The notes: generated by a model from the sequence alone, not told the origin. A stretch of 64,000 nucleotides of DNA from Streptomyces viridochromogenes (GCF_001270495.1 NZ_LGUR01000106.1:146731-210730), one strand, 5' to 3'. Positions 7,929 to 17,310 are shown, counted from the first letter of the stretch. Translations and numbers: made by a program.

Positions 7929-8366
7929 ATGCCGGAGTTGTCGCAGGACGTCGAGCGCGGGCGGGCCGCTCAGCCCTTCGGGTGGGCCGAGGTGACGGGG
8001 CCGTCGATGGTGCCCACGCTGTATCACGGCGACCTGCTCGTGGTGTGGCACCGGGGCCGGATCAGGCCCGGGGCCGTGGTGGTGCTGCGGCATCCGTTCC
8101 AGCAGGACCTGCTCGTCGTCAAGCGGGCCGTGGAGCGGCGTGAGGGCGGCTGGTGGGTGCTCGGTGACAACGCGTACGCCGCAGGCGGGGACAGCACCGA
8201 CTACGGCGTCGTGCCCGACGAGCTGATCCTGGGCCGGGTCCGGCTGCGCTACCGGCCGCGCAAGCCGGGTCAGCGCTCGCCGCTCGCGGTGGCGCGCTGG
8301 GCGTTGTCGGCCGTGCGGCCCGTCTTCGCCGACCGGTCGGCCTCCAGGCGTTTGCGGGCGCGGTAG
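7929..8366 (+). CDS. sodX: Nickel superoxide dismutase maturation protease (S24/S26-like)
   Basis: This 145-residue protein matches the SodX peptidase family. TGPSMVPTL near residue 24 holds the nucleophilic Ser, and a conserved Lys follows in LLVVKRAV, giving the Ser-Lys dyad of signal-peptidase and LexA-like proteases; GDN and GDSTDYG complete the fold. It has no strong membrane anchor, which suits cytosolic processing of the SodN leader. The ATG at 7929 has GGGGAGG just upstream. It is transcribed divergently from sodN and overlaps the convergent CGNR zinc-finger gene by 97 bp at its 3' end. Confidence 0.92.
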   Translation: MPELSQDVERGRAAQPFGWAEVTGPSMVPTLYHGDLLVVWHRGRIRPGAVVVLRHPFQQDLLVVKRAVERREGGWWVLGDNAYAAGGDSTDYGVVPDELILGRVRLRYRPRKPGQRSPLAVARWALSAVRPVFADRSASRRLRAR

Positions 8367-8899
8367 GCGGCCACGTTGGCGCGGGTCGCGCAGCGGTCCG
8401 AGCAGTAGCGCCGGGAGCGGTTGGTGGAGGTGTCCAGGTAGGCGTTGCGGCACGGGGACGCCTCGCAGAGGCCCAGGCGGTCCACGCCGTACTCGGTGAG
8501 GTGGAAGGCCAGGCCCATCGCCGCGATGGCCGCGTAGCCGGCGGTCGCGTTCGACGGGTGGTCCGCCAGGTGCATGTGCCACAGAGGGCGGCCGTCGTCG
8601 TCCCGGAAGTCGTGGCCGGAGATCTGCGGGCTCACCGGGAACTCCAGGAGGAGGGCGTTCAGCAGGTTCACCGCCAGCGCCTCGTCGCCCTGGTCCGCCG
8701 CCTCGAAGACCGACCTCAGCCGCGCGCGCACCGAGCGGAAGCGGGTGACGTCCCCGTCGGTGGCGCGACGGGCCGCCTCCTGGCTGACGCCGAACAGATC
8801 GCGGACGGCCTCGACCGAGGTCAGCGAGTCCTTGCCCCGGGCCGGGTCCTCGCTGTTGACGAGTCGTACGGCGTAATCCGAGTAATAGGCCAGTTCCAC
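8270..8899 (-). CDS. CGNR zinc-finger (ABATE-domain) transcriptional regulator
   Basis: The 209-residue protein has an N-terminal ABATE-type stress domain (YYSDYAVRLVN start, RLRSVFEAADQGDEALAVNLLNALL) and a C-terminal zinc finger with four Cys in LCEASPC and YCSDRCATRANVAAYRARKR. The last Cys pair is followed by ATR where most members have GNR. Such proteins are putative DNA-binding regulators whose targets are mostly unknown. The last 97 bases overlap the end of sodX on the opposite strand. Confidence 0.88.
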   Translation of the reverse strand: MELAYYSDYAVRLVNSEDPARGKDSLTSVEAVRDLFGVSQEAARRATDGDVTRFRSVRARLRSVFEAADQGDEALAVNLLNALLLEFPVSPQISGHDFRDDDGRPLWHMHLADHPSNATAGYAAIAAMGLAFHLTEYGVDRLGLCEASPCRNAYLDTSTNRSRRYCSDRCATRANVAAYRARKRLEADRSAKTGRTADNAQRATASGER

Positions 8900-8998
8900 T
8901 TGTAGTCCTTACGGAGGCGTTCTATCGTCGTGGTGCGGTCGGGTAACAGCTGATCGTGCTTCCAGGGTATTACGTGACGTGCGCTATGGAGGGGTTCG

Positions 8999-9772
8999 AT
9001 GACGGACACGGACATCACCACGACGACCGGAGCCGACTGGGCCGCCTGGCAGGAGAGCTGGGACCGGCAGCAGGAGTGGTACATGCCCGACCGCGAGGAA
9101 CGCTTCCGGATCATGCTCGACATGGTCGAGGCCCTCGTCGGCCCCGCCCCGCGCGTGCTCGATCTCGCGTGCGGCACGGGAAGTATCACGGCCCGGCTGT
9201 TCGCGCGGTTCCCGGGGGCAACCAGCACGGGCGTCGACCTCGACCCCGCCCTCCTCGCCATCGCCGAGGGCACCTTCGCGCACGACCAGCGGGTCTCCTT
9301 CGTCACGGCCGACCTCAAGGACCCCGACTGGCCGGCGAAACTGCCGTACGACTCGTACGACGCCGTCCTGACCGCCACGGCCCTCCACTGGCTGCACCGT
9401 GAACCCCTCGCGGCCCTCTACGGTCAGGTCGCGGAGCTGGTCCGCGACGGCGGTGTGTTCCTGAACGCGGACCACATGATCGACGACTCGACGCCCCGGA
9501 TCAATGAGGCCGAGCGCGCGCTGCGCCACGCCCGCATGGATCAGGCCAAGGCGGACGGCGCTCTCGACTGGTCCGAGTGGTGGCAGCTGGCGGCGCAGGA
9601 CCCGGTCCTCGCCGAACCCACGGCCAGGCGATTCGCGATCTACGGCGAGCACGCCGAGGGCGACGCGCCGCCTGCCGAGTGGCACGCACGCGTGCTGCGC
9701 GAGAAGGGCTTCGGGGAGGCCCGGCCGGTGTGGTGCTCGCCTTCGGACACGCTGTTGCTCGCGGTGAAGTAA
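8999..9772 (+). CDS. Class I SAM-dependent methyltransferase
   Basis: This 257-residue protein has the Rossmann methyltransferase signature VLDLACGTGS at about residues 54-63 (motif I), GVDLDPALL (motif II), and ATALHWL plus LVRDGGVFLNADHM downstream. It resembles the trans-aconitate methyltransferase/UbiE-like group that acts on small molecules. The ATG at 8999 is preceded by GGAGGGG. No substrate can be inferred from the neighbours. Confidence 0.9.
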   Translation: MTDTDITTTTGADWAAWQESWDRQQEWYMPDREERFRIMLDMVEALVGPAPRVLDLACGTGSITARLFARFPGATSTGVDLDPALLAIAEGTFAHDQRVSFVTADLKDPDWPAKLPYDSYDAVLTATALHWLHREPLAALYGQVAELVRDGGVFLNADHMIDDSTPRINEAERALRHARMDQAKADGALDWSEWWQLAAQDPVLAEPTARRFAIYGEHAEGDAPPAEWHARVLREKGFGEARPVWCSPSDTLLLAVK

Positions 9773-9823
9773 CCGGGTGACCGAGTAGCCGGGGCCGGCC
9801 CGGACGGGGCCCTACGACGGGCG

Positions 9824-9856
9824 GACGCGGTACGAGAGACTCGTACCGCGTCTTCT
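9824..9856 (+). terminator. Terminator after the methyltransferase gene
   Basis: A perfect 13-bp stem (9824-9836 with 9840-9852) with an AGA loop is followed by TTCT. It separates the methyltransferase from the sigma-factor operon. Confidence 0.85.
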
Positions 9857-9930
9857 GCGTCCTGGCGGGTGTCCCACCGCACTGGAAGGGTGAGGCGGTC
9901 CGTCACCCGGCGGGCCGGGGAGGGGGAGGG

Positions 9931-10419
9931 ATGACGCGGGGCGCGGACGCGGCTCTGCACGCCTTCGTCGAGAGCAGACGCACGGCGCTGTTCCGCAGCG
10001 CCTATCTGCTGTGCGGCAGCCGCGAGGAGGCCGAGGACCTCGTCCAGACGACGCTGGTGAAGGTCGTCCTCGGCGCGCGCAGGCACCGGCGGCTGGACAA
10101 CCTCGACGCCTATGCGCGCAGGACGCTGGTCAACACCTTCATCGCCGCGCGTCGGCGCTTCTGGCGGCGCGAACGGGCCTACGGCGAGGTGCCGGACGTG
10201 CCGGGGCAGCCGGTGGACAGCGACACCGGAGTCATGGTGCGGGCCGCGCTCGCCCGGCTCGGGCCCAAGCAGCGGGCGGTGCTGGTGCTGCGCTACTGGG
10301 AGGACCTCAGCGTCGCCGACACCGCCGAACTGCTCGGCATGCGGGAGAGCACGGTCAAGAGCCACACGGCGAGGGGGCTCGCGGCACTGCGGGCCGCGGT
10401 GCGGGAGGAACACGTATGA
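9931..10419 (+). CDS. SigE-family ECF sigma factor
   Basis: The 162-residue protein has sigma region 2 at residues 10-80 (AYLLCGSREEAEDLVQTTLVKV) and region 4 at 105-158 (LGPKQRAVLVLRYWEDLSVADTAELLGMRESTVKSHTARGL). The short LFRSAYLLCG start places it in the actinobacterial SigE-family (ECF50-like) subgroup. The ATG at 9931 follows GGGGGAGGG. Its stop overlaps the ATG of the next gene, which encodes a single-span membrane protein and is the likely regulatory partner. Confidence 0.9.
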   Translation: MTRGADAALHAFVESRRTALFRSAYLLCGSREEAEDLVQTTLVKVVLGARRHRRLDNLDAYARRTLVNTFIAARRRFWRRERAYGEVPDVPGQPVDSDTGVMVRAALARLGPKQRAVLVLRYWEDLSVADTAELLGMRESTVKSHTARGLAALRAAVREEHV

Positions 10420-11135
10420 GCCGGGGCGACGTGAGCGAGGTGCCGCGGGTGACGGAGCTGCTGGGGCGGGCCCTCCAGGGCGTTCCCATGCCGTCGGGGC
10501 CCGGTGCGGACGCGGTGTTCGCGCGGGCCGCACGGGTGCGGTGGCGTCGGAGGAGGGCGGTGACCGGGACCGCGGCGGCCGTGGCCTTGGTGGGTCTGGT
10601 CGGGACCGGGACGCTGCCGTGGAACGGCCCGGAACGGTCGGGGGCCGCGCGCTCCGCGCCCGCGTCCGGGGCGGAGCGGCTGGCGAGGCTGCTGCCGCCC
10701 GGCATCGGCGAGATCCGCGAGGTCGGGAACGTCGTGGGCGAAGGACCGTACGACGGGCTCTACGCCGTCCACAAGGACGGCGGCGTCGGATATCTCAATG
10801 TCCAGGTCCTGCCGAGCCGGCGGGAGGACTGGCCGGTGGCGGCCGACGAGGGGTGCTCGTCGGACGTCCCCGGGACGTCGGCGGCCTGTGTCTCCGAAAC
10901 GCTGCCGAACGGCGACGAGCGCGAGTCCACCGAGTCGACGCGCGAGAGCCGCGGGGACGGCACCACCTCGCGGCCCTGGCGTTCCGTGCGGCTGTTCACC
11001 AAGGGCTACGCGGTCATGATCAGGGCCGGCAGCGGGTTCGCCGGCAGGTGGGGGCTGGGGCCGGGACTCGACGCCCCGCCGTTGACCGCGGAGCAGCTGC
11101 GTGACGTGGTGACGGCGCCGGAGCTGCTGCCGTAG
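10416..11135 (+). CDS. Membrane-anchored protein translationally coupled to the sigma factor (putative anti-sigma)
   Basis: This 239-residue protein has a ~45-residue cytoplasmic N-terminus, one membrane helix (about residues 49-65, TGTAAAVALVGLVGTGTL) and an extracytoplasmic C-terminal part with two Cys residues (CSSD and ACVS). It has no ZAS zinc motif. The ATG overlaps the sigma factor stop by 4 bp, so the two are translationally coupled. By analogy with other SigE-family operons it is probably a regulator of the sigma factor, but no known anti-sigma domain can be seen. Confidence 0.7.
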   Translation: MSRGDVSEVPRVTELLGRALQGVPMPSGPGADAVFARAARVRWRRRRAVTGTAAAVALVGLVGTGTLPWNGPERSGAARSAPASGAERLARLLPPGIGEIREVGNVVGEGPYDGLYAVHKDGGVGYLNVQVLPSRREDWPVAADEGCSSDVPGTSAACVSETLPNGDERESTESTRESRGDGTTSRPWRSVRLFTKGYAVMIRAGSGFAGRWGLGPGLDAPPLTAEQLRDVVTAPELLP

Positions 11136-11150
11136 GGCGAGCACATGCGG

Positions 11151-11183
11151 AAGGGGCGGTACGAGGATCTCGTACCGCCCCTT
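11151..11183. terminator. Bidirectional terminator between convergent operons
   Basis: A perfect 15-bp stem (11151-11165 with 11169-11183) with a GAT loop lies between the anti-sigma-like gene (+) and the ABC ATPase gene (-). It begins with AA and ends with TT, so it can serve both strands. Confidence 0.85.
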
Positions 11184-11196
11184 CACCGTCGTACTG

Positions 11197-11958
11197 TCAG
11201 AGCACCTTGGACAGGAACGCCTGCGTCCGCTCGTGCTGCGGGTTGGTCAGGACCTCGCGGGGGTCGCCCGACTCGACGACCACGCCGCCGTCCATGAAGA
11301 CCAGGCTGTCGCCGACCTCGCGGGCGAAGCCCATCTCGTGGGTGACGACGACCATCGTCATGCCGGACTCGGCCAGGTCGCGCATGACGTCGAGGACGTC
11401 ACCGACCAGCTCCGGGTCGAGGGCCGAGGTCGGCTCGTCGAAGAGCATCAGCTTCGGGTCCATCGCCAGCGCCCGGGCGATCGCCACGCGCTGCTGCTGG
11501 CCGCCGGAGAGCTGGGAGGGGTAGTTCCCGGCCTTGTCGGCGAGGCCGACGCGGTCGAGGAGCTCCCTCGCGCGCTCCCTGGCCTGGGCCTTGCTCACGC
11601 CCTTGACCTGGATCGGCGCCTCCATGACGTTCTCCGCGGCCGTCATGTGCGGGAACAGGTTGAACCGCTGGAACACCATGCCGATGTCCCGACGCTGCTG
11701 CGCGACCTCGCTGTCCTTGAGCTCGTACAGCTTGTCGCCCTTCTGGCGGTAGCCGACCAGCTCGCCGTCGACGTACAGCCGCCCGGCGTTGATCTTCTCC
11801 AGGTGGTTGATGCACCGCAGGAACGTCGACTTGCCGGAGCCGGAGGGGCCGATGAGGCAGAACACCTCGCCGGACTTCACCTCCAGGTCGATGCCCTTGA
11901 GGACCTGGACGGCGCCGAAGGACTTGTGGACGCCCTCGGCCTTCACCATGGCGGTCAT
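11197..11958 (-). CDS. gluA: Glutamate-type polar amino acid ABC transporter, ATP-binding protein
   Basis: The 253-residue ATPase shows Walker A (GPSGSGKST, about residue 38), the Q-loop ([13 protein letters not shown]), the signature LSGGQQQR, Walker B ([14 protein letters not shown]) and the switch His (VVTHEMGFA). The sequence is of the GlnQ/GluA polar amino acid class. The ATG at 11958 begins one base after the permease stop, so the gene is last in a three-gene operon of binding protein, permease and ATPase. The symbol is by analogy with actinobacterial glutamate importers; the substrate has not been shown. Confidence 0.92.
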   Translation of the reverse strand: MTAMVKAEGVHKSFGAVQVLKGIDLEVKSGEVFCLIGPSGSGKSTFLRCINHLEKINAGRLYVDGELVGYRQKGDKLYELKDSEVAQQRRDIGMVFQRFNLFPHMTAAENVMEAPIQVKGVSKAQARERARELLDRVGLADKAGNYPSQLSGGQQQRVAIARALAMDPKLMLFDEPTSALDPELVGDVLDVMRDLAESGMTMVVVTHEMGFAREVGDSLVFMDGGVVVESGDPREVLTNPQHERTQAFLSKVL

Positions 11959-11959
11959 C

Positions 11960-12919
11960 TCACTTGCCCCTCTCGCTGCCCAGGCCGAGCATGTTCGCCT
12001 TGATCTTCTGCCACGGCGTGGGCGGCAGCTGGCGCAGCGAACCACGGGCGTAACGACGCTCCAGGTAGTACTGGAAGACGCTGAACACGCTGGTCATGAC
12101 CAGGTACCAGATGCACGCCACGAACAGCATCTCCATCACGGCGTACGACGTGGAGCCGATCGTGGAGGTGGCGCGCAGCAGTTCGTTGTACGTCACCGCG
12201 TACACCAGCGACGAGGTCTTCAGCATGTTGATGAACTCGTTGCCGGTCGGCGGCACGATCACCCGCATCGCCTGCGGGATCACGATGCGGCGCAGCGTCT
12301 TCGCGTGGCTCATGCCGAGCGCGTGCGAAGCCTCGGTCTGGCCCTCGTCGACGGCCATCAGACCGGCGCGGCAGATCTCCGCCATGTACGCCGCCTCGTT
12401 CAGGCCCAGGCCCAGCAGGGCCGCCATGAACGGGGTCATGACGTCGACCATCTCGTCCTTGTAGATCGGACCGAGATTCAGGACCGGGAAGATCAGCGCC
12501 AGGTTGAACCAGAGGAGGAGCTGGACGTAGACCGGCGTGCCGCGGAAGAACCAGATGTAGACCCAGGCCACCCAGCTCGTCACCGGGTTCTTGGACAGGC
12601 GCATCACGGCCAGGACCACGCCCAGGACCACGCCCATGACCATCGCCAGGACGCTGATCAGCAGGGTGCGGCCGGCACCGGCGAGAACCGTGGAGTCGAA
12701 GACGTATTCGCCTACGGCGTTCCACTGGATCTTCTCGGCGGTGGCGAAGGCGTTGACGAGCAGGGCCACCAGGGCCAGCACGACGACACCGCTGACCCAG
12801 CGGCCGTAGTGCCGGACCGGAATGGCCTTGATCGCCTCGGGCGGGAGGGCCCCGCCCTCCTTGGAGACGGCGGCCGACGGCGTCGCGTCGGCCGGCTCCT
12901 TGTCGAACTTGTCAGTCAC
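11960..12919 (-). CDS. Polar amino acid ABC transporter permease
   Basis: This 319-residue permease of the HisMQ type has about six membrane helices and the EAA loop ([31 protein letters not shown]). The cytoplasmic N-terminal ~40 residues are a non-conserved, charged extension. Only one permease gene is present, so it presumably works as a homodimer, unlike operons that encode two permeases. It lies 32 bp after the binding-protein gene and 1 bp before the ATPase gene. Confidence 0.92.
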   Translation of the reverse strand: MTDKFDKEPADATPSAAVSKEGGALPPEAIKAIPVRHYGRWVSGVVVLALVALLVNAFATAEKIQWNAVGEYVFDSTVLAGAGRTLLISVLAMVMGVVLGVVLAVMRLSKNPVTSWVAWVYIWFFRGTPVYVQLLLWFNLALIFPVLNLGPIYKDEMVDVMTPFMAALLGLGLNEAAYMAEICRAGLMAVDEGQTEASHALGMSHAKTLRRIVIPQAMRVIVPPTGNEFINMLKTSSLVYAVTYNELLRATSTIGSTSYAVMEMLFVACIWYLVMTSVFSVFQYYLERRYARGSLRQLPPTPWQKIKANMLGLGSERGK

Positions 12920-12951
12920 TGTGACTGCCCTTCAGTGCTTGCCCGGGACGG

Positions 12952-13917
12952 TCACTTGCCGCCGTTGATCGCGGCCTTGTCGATGGCGCCGGTCTCGGCG
13001 CCCCACTTCGCGAGGATCTTCTTGTACGTGCCGTCCTCGATGATCGCGTTGACGGCCTCTTCGAGGGCCGCGGTGAGCTGCTTGTTGTCCTTGTTCACCG
13101 CGATGCCGAACGGACCGGCGTCGACCTGCTCGCCGACGACCTCGAAGGCGTTGCCGCCGTCGGCCTTGCGGGCGAGGTCCACGGCCACCGGGTAGTCGTT
13201 GACGCCGGCGACGGCGCCGCCCGACTTCACACGGGTCTGGGCCTCGGTGTCGTTCTCGAACGGCTCGATGTTGATCTTCTTCTTGCCGTCGTCCGTGCAG
13301 GCCTTGGACTGGGTCTGCAGCGCCTTCTCGTACGTGGTGCCGCGCTGCACGGCCGCCGTCTGGCCGCAGAGGTCCTCGATCGAGTTGATGTTCTTCGGGT
13401 TGCCCTTCTGGACGTACACGGCGGTGCCGGCCACGAAGTAGTCGACGAAGTCGACGCCCGGGCCGAGCTTCTTGCCCTTGTCGTCCAGGCCGTCCTGGCG
13501 CTGCGGGGTGTCCGTGATGGAGGACATGGCGACGTCGTAGCGGCCGGAGTTCAGGGCGGTGATCAGGCCGTCGAAGGAGCCGGAGGTGAACTGGAACGTC
13601 ACTCCCAGCTTCTCGCCCAGCGCGGCGGCGATGTCGGGGTCGACGCCGACGATCTTGCCGCCCTCCTGGAACTCCATCGGGGCGTACTCGGCGTTCGTAC
13701 CCGCCTTGATGACGCCCGCGTCCTGGATCTTCTTGGGCAGCTTGTCGAACAGCGGGGCGGCATTCGACTTCCCCGTCTCGTTGCCGCCGTCGCCGCCGCT
13801 GTCGTTCGTCTGGTCACCGCAGCCGGTGAGAATCAGGGCGCCTGCGACCGCGATCGAGCCGACCGCTGCCAGCCGGGAGCGCGTGGCGGTCGTACGACGG
13901 GTGGAGCTTGCGGTCAT
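12952..13917 (-). CDS. Extracellular amino acid-binding lipoprotein of the ABC transporter
   Basis: The 321-residue protein has a lipoprotein signal peptide ending at a LILTGC lipobox (Cys near residue 33), a Gly/Asn-rich linker, and a SBP_bac_3 domain (PMEFQEGGKIVGVDPDIAAALGEKLGV, then FDGLITALNSGRYDVAMSSITDTPQR). It should be anchored outside the membrane and deliver glutamate or another polar amino acid to the permease. The ATG at 13917 is preceded by GGAGG. It is the first gene of the operon. Confidence 0.93.
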   Translation of the reverse strand: MTASSTRRTTATRSRLAAVGSIAVAGALILTGCGDQTNDSGGDGGNETGKSNAAPLFDKLPKKIQDAGVIKAGTNAEYAPMEFQEGGKIVGVDPDIAAALGEKLGVTFQFTSGSFDGLITALNSGRYDVAMSSITDTPQRQDGLDDKGKKLGPGVDFVDYFVAGTAVYVQKGNPKNINSIEDLCGQTAAVQRGTTYEKALQTQSKACTDDGKKKINIEPFENDTEAQTRVKSGGAVAGVNDYPVAVDLARKADGGNAFEVVGEQVDAGPFGIAVNKDNKQLTAALEEAVNAIIEDGTYKKILAKWGAETGAIDKAAINGGK

Positions 13918-14065
13918 GGTGGGTTCCTCCGGCGGATGGGTGGAGTTGCCGATGGGGCGGGCGCCTGCCGATGGGTTCGGCCGGTGCCTTGGTTTCGTAG
14001 GTCGACGAGAGCACACACCTTCGAGTGCCGCGACCTCGTGTGATTACGGCATCTTGCCATTCGGA

Positions 14066-14095
14066 CTTAGGCATTCAGGGCGCCCGCGATGTCAA
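14066..14095 (-). promoter_or_regulatory. Candidate sigma-70 promoter for the amino acid ABC operon
   Basis: On the minus strand TTGACA and CCTAAG are separated by 18 bp, about 150 bases upstream of the binding-protein start. The -35 element is perfect and the -10 element is weak. Confidence 0.35.
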
Positions 14096-14197
14096 AATCG
14101 GATAACGGGTGACTTCCGAACCGCCTCAGGTCGGACATCCAGGCCGCACCTTCTGCGGGAATCTGTCCTTCCGACCGGAAGATCTTCGGTCTGTCTC

Positions 14198-14257
14198 GGC
14201 TGGTGGGCCGATCGCGGGCTGGTTGTGGGCCGATTGAGGGCTGTGTGGGCCGGTTGG
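14198..14257. repeat. Imperfect ~20-bp tandem repeat, three units
   Basis: Three units of GGCTGNTGTGGGCCGNTT type start near 14198, 14217 and 14238. They lie about 370 bp upstream of the malic enzyme start, and their role is unknown. Confidence 0.5.
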
Positions 14258-14622
14258 GGTCGGGTTTGCGGGTGACGGTTGTTACTTGTGGTTTCTTTCG
14301 TCGATTGTCCGCTTATTCGGCCACGAATCACACCGGGATCGTCATCGGCTTGTGTCCGATTCGTGTCGTCCGCGTGCGTGTTTTCCTTCTCGTCATGTGA
14401 TCTTGGACGTATTGGACTCGTCGGCGGCGCGGTCCGTCCGGTAAGAAGGTTCTTTACACCCCTCATCCGGGGCTCAGGGCGCGTGTGCGGCGCGCCCGTC
14501 GCGTATGTGCCCGTACGTCGTACGTCGCACGTATCAACGAGCAGGGTCATACGCGGTCCCGCCCACTTCTCACCAGGAGTGGTCCCACCCTCAAACCATG
14601 AACACTTAAGGGGTCAGACAAA

Positions 14623-15846
14623 GTGGCAGCGGAGATCGTCAATCCTCGCAGCGGCGGCAATACCGATCAGGACGGCGGGGTCGAGCCCCTCGATTCCTTC
14701 GATCCGGCCTTCGCGCTGCACCGTGGCGGCAAGATGGCCGTGCAGGCCACCGTGCCGGTCCGGGACAAGGACGACCTGTCCCTGGCGTACACGCCCGGCG
14801 TCGCGAAGGTGTGCAGCGCGATTGCCGAGCAGCCGGAGCTCGTGCACGACTACACGTGGAAGTCGTCCGTCGTCGCCGTCGTGACCGACGGCACGGCCGT
14901 TCTCGGGCTCGGGGACATCGGGCCCGAGGCCTCCCTTCCGGTGATGGAGGGGAAGGCGATTCTGTTCAAGCAGTTCGGCGGCGTCGACGCCGTGCCGATC
15001 GCGCTGAACTGCACCGGCGTCGACGAGATCGTCGAGACCGTGGTGCGGCTCGCGCCGTCCTTCGGCGGTGTGAACCTGGAGGACATCTCGGCGCCTCGGT
15101 GCTTCGAGATCGAGCGGAAGCTCCAGGAGCGGCTGGACATTCCGGTCTTCCATGACGACCAGCACGGTACGGCTGTGGTGACGCTGGCCGCGCTGAGGAA
15201 CGCCGCGCGGCTGACCGGGAAGGGGCTCGGGGATCTGCGGGCCGTTATCTCGGGGGCGGGCGCGGCTGGTGTCGCCATCGCGAAGATGCTGGTCGAGGCC
15301 GGGATCGGGGACGTCGCCGTCGCGGACCGCAAGGGTGTGGTGTCCGCCGACCGGGACGACCTGACGTCGGTCAAGCGGGAACTGGCCGGGTTCACGAACA
15401 AGGCGGGGATCACCGGGTCGCTGGAGGCGGCCCTGGAAGGTGCCGACGTCTTCATCGGTGTTTCCGGCGGTACGGTGCCGGAGAAGGCGGTCGCCTCCAT
15501 GGCCGAGGGCGCGTTCGTGTTCGCCATGGCCAACCCGAACCCCGAGGTGCACCCCGACGTCGCGCACAAGTACGCGGCGGTCGTGGCGACCGGGCGGTCC
15601 GACTTCCCGAACCAGATCAACAACGTGCTGGCGTTTCCGGGGATCTTCGCGGGCGCGCTTCAGGTGCGGGCGTCCCGGATCACCGAGGGCATGAAGATCG
15701 CGGCGGCTGAGGCGTTGGCGGCTGTGGTGGGGGACGACCTCGCCGCGGACTACGTCATTCCGTCGCCGTTCGACGAGCGGGTGGCGCCGGCGGTTACGGC
15801 TGCGGTGGCCGCGGCGGCTCGGGCGGAGGGTGTCGCTCGGCGGTGA
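14623..15846 (+). CDS. Malic enzyme (oxaloacetate-decarboxylating malate dehydrogenase)
   Basis: The 407-residue short-form malic enzyme converts malate to pyruvate and CO2 with reduction of NAD(P). The N-terminal catalytic domain shows LSLAYTPGVAKV, and PVFHDDQHGTA carries metal-binding acidic residues. The C-terminal Rossmann domain contains ISGAGAAGVAIAKM. The GTG start at 14623 follows AAGGGG. From memory, the homologue next to the glutamate transporter in S. coelicolor prefers NADP; the sequence alone does not settle the cofactor. It would supply pyruvate and NADPH for lipid and polyketide synthesis. Confidence 0.95.
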   Translation: MAAEIVNPRSGGNTDQDGGVEPLDSFDPAFALHRGGKMAVQATVPVRDKDDLSLAYTPGVAKVCSAIAEQPELVHDYTWKSSVVAVVTDGTAVLGLGDIGPEASLPVMEGKAILFKQFGGVDAVPIALNCTGVDEIVETVVRLAPSFGGVNLEDISAPRCFEIERKLQERLDIPVFHDDQHGTAVVTLAALRNAARLTGKGLGDLRAVISGAGAAGVAIAKMLVEAGIGDVAVADRKGVVSADRDDLTSVKRELAGFTNKAGITGSLEAALEGADVFIGVSGGTVPEKAVASMAEGAFVFAMANPNPEVHPDVAHKYAAVVATGRSDFPNQINNVLAFPGIFAGALQVRASRITEGMKIAAAEALAAVVGDDLAADYVIPSPFDERVAPAVTAAVAAAARAEGVARR

Positions 15847-16321
15847 CGCGCTCTGCCGAGAGCTGAGCCGCTGCGAGCTGGATGGCCCCGCCCGGGATGG
15901 GCGGGGCCTTCTTCTTTGCCTGGGGTGCGGCCGTTCGGGTGGGGTGGGTGTGGTGGTGCCTGCGGCGGCCCGTTGCGGTGCGTGGGGGTTCGCGGCTGTG
16001 CCTGCGGCGCCTGTGCGGGTTGGGTGGGGGTGCGCGTAGCGCCTGCGGGTTCGTTGTGGGGCGGGGCCGCGTCGGGGGGTGTCCGTCCTCGGTCCGGCGG
16101 GCTGGCGTACTGCCAGGAGGTGCTGTTTCTTGACACCGGACTCTGCGGGCGGAAACCCCCCGACGCGTCCCCTCACCGCCGTACGCGGCTGCCGCGCCGC
16201 GGTCGCGACCCCTCAGGGCGGCCTACGTCGCGCAGCCCGATCGCGGGCGTATTGACAAGAGGGCGTGTCTCACAGGGCGCTGCGGTTCCGTTGGTCGGTG
16301 GGGGAGCCTATCGTCAAGGTC
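15847..16321. other. 475-bp G-rich intergenic region with a terminator and a dispersed-repeat fragment
   Basis: It begins with the malic enzyme terminator, then a strongly strand-asymmetric G/T-rich stretch (15920-16120). A fragment at 16042-16059 matches the core of the dispersed Streptomyces repeat seen at 32971 and 55171. Open frames through it are G-run artefacts. The promoter of the MDR reductase should lie near 16240-16310. Confidence 0.5.
15884..15916 (+). terminator. Terminator of the malic enzyme gene
   Basis: A perfect 10-bp stem (15884-15893 with 15899-15908) with a GGGAT loop is followed by TTCTTCTTT. Confidence 0.85.
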
Positions 16322-17284
16322 ATGTTCGCTGTCTATGCCGCCCGAATCGACCGCGACGAGCCGCTCTCCGGACTGGAGTTGGGGGAGCGTCCGGCCCCTG
16401 AGGCCCGCCCCGGTTGGAGTACCGTCAACGTCAAGGCCGCCTCGCTCAATCATCACGATCTCTGGTCACTGCGGGGCGTGGGTCTGCCCGAGGAACGGCT
16501 GCCGATGATCCTCGGCTGTGATGCCGCCGGGGTCGACGAGGACGGCAATGAGGTCGTCCTGCACTCCGTGATCGGGCAGAGCGGGCACGGGGTGGGGCCC
16601 AGGGAGCCCCGGTCCATCCTCACCGAGCGGTATCAAGGGACGTTCGCGGAGCAGGTCGCCGTGCCTACGTGGAACGTTCTTCCCAAGCCCAAGGAGCTCT
16701 CCTTCGAGGAGGCGGCTTGTCTGCCGACGGCTTGGCTGACCGCGTATCGGATGTTGTTCACGAACGCGGGAGTACGGCCGGGGGATTCGGTGCTCGTGCA
16801 GGGGGCCGGGGGTGGGGTGGCCACTGCTGCCATCGTGCTCGGGAAGGCCGCGGGGCTGCGTGTCTTCGCCACCAGCCGGGACGAGGCCAAGCGAAAGCGG
16901 GCCGTGGAGCTGGGGGCCGTGGAGGCCGTGGAGTCCGGGGCTCGGCTGCCGGAGCGGGTCGATGCCGTGATCGAGACCGTCGGTGCCGCTACCTGGTCGC
17001 ACTCCGTGAAGTCGCTGAAGCCCGGGGGCACGCTGGTCATTTCCGGTGCCACGAGTGGGGATCGGCCCTCGCACGCCGAGCTCACCCGGATCTTCTTCCT
17101 GGAGTTGAAGGTCGTCGGGTCCACGATGGGGACCAAGGACGAGTTGGAGGATCTGCTTGCCTTCTGTGCCGCCACGGGTGTGCGGCCGGTGATCGATGAG
17201 GTGCTTCCCATGGAGCGGGCCCGTGAGGGCTTCGAGCGGATGGCGTCGGGGGAGCAGTTCGGGAAGATCGTGCTCACCACCTGA
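16322..17284 (+). CDS. Zinc-binding/quinone oxidoreductase-like dehydrogenase (MDR superfamily)
   Basis: This 320-residue protein has the medium-chain reductase fold: a GroES-like N-terminal domain (SLNHHDLWSLRG, then MILGCDAAGVDEDGNEV) and a Rossmann domain with VLVQGAGGGVATAAIVLGKAAG at about residues 158-180. The structural-zinc Cys cluster of classical alcohol dehydrogenases is absent, so it belongs with the zinc-independent NADPH:quinone reductase-like group. The ATG at 16322 is the first with a plausible site (GGTGGGGGA). Confidence 0.88.
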   Translation: MFAVYAARIDRDEPLSGLELGERPAPEARPGWSTVNVKAASLNHHDLWSLRGVGLPEERLPMILGCDAAGVDEDGNEVVLHSVIGQSGHGVGPREPRSILTERYQGTFAEQVAVPTWNVLPKPKELSFEEAACLPTAWLTAYRMLFTNAGVRPGDSVLVQGAGGGVATAAIVLGKAAGLRVFATSRDEAKRKRAVELGAVEAVESGARLPERVDAVIETVGAATWSHSVKSLKPGGTLVISGATSGDRPSHAELTRIFFLELKVVGSTMGTKDELEDLLAFCAATGVRPVIDEVLPMERAREGFERMASGEQFGKIVLTT

Positions 17285-17310
17285 CAGCTGGGAAGGTATT
17301 TGCGCCTTTG

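Larger units (their letters stand above)
13918..14622. other. 700-bp divergent intergenic region between the ABC transporter and malic enzyme
   Basis: This is the longest non-coding stretch of the window and is less GC-rich than its surroundings. On the minus strand TTGACA (14095-14090) and CCTAAG (14071-14066), 18 bp apart, make a plausible promoter for the transporter operon. An imperfect 20-bp direct repeat occupies 14198-14257. Near 14511-14531 there is a CGTACGTCGTACGTCGCACG repeat. An open frame on the minus strand (14092-14550) has no recognisable features and I do not count it as a gene. Confidence 0.5.

Noticed and set aside
14092..14550. 152-codon minus-strand frame in the malic enzyme upstream region
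   Set aside because: It has no ribosome site, no conserved features, and runs through a repeat.
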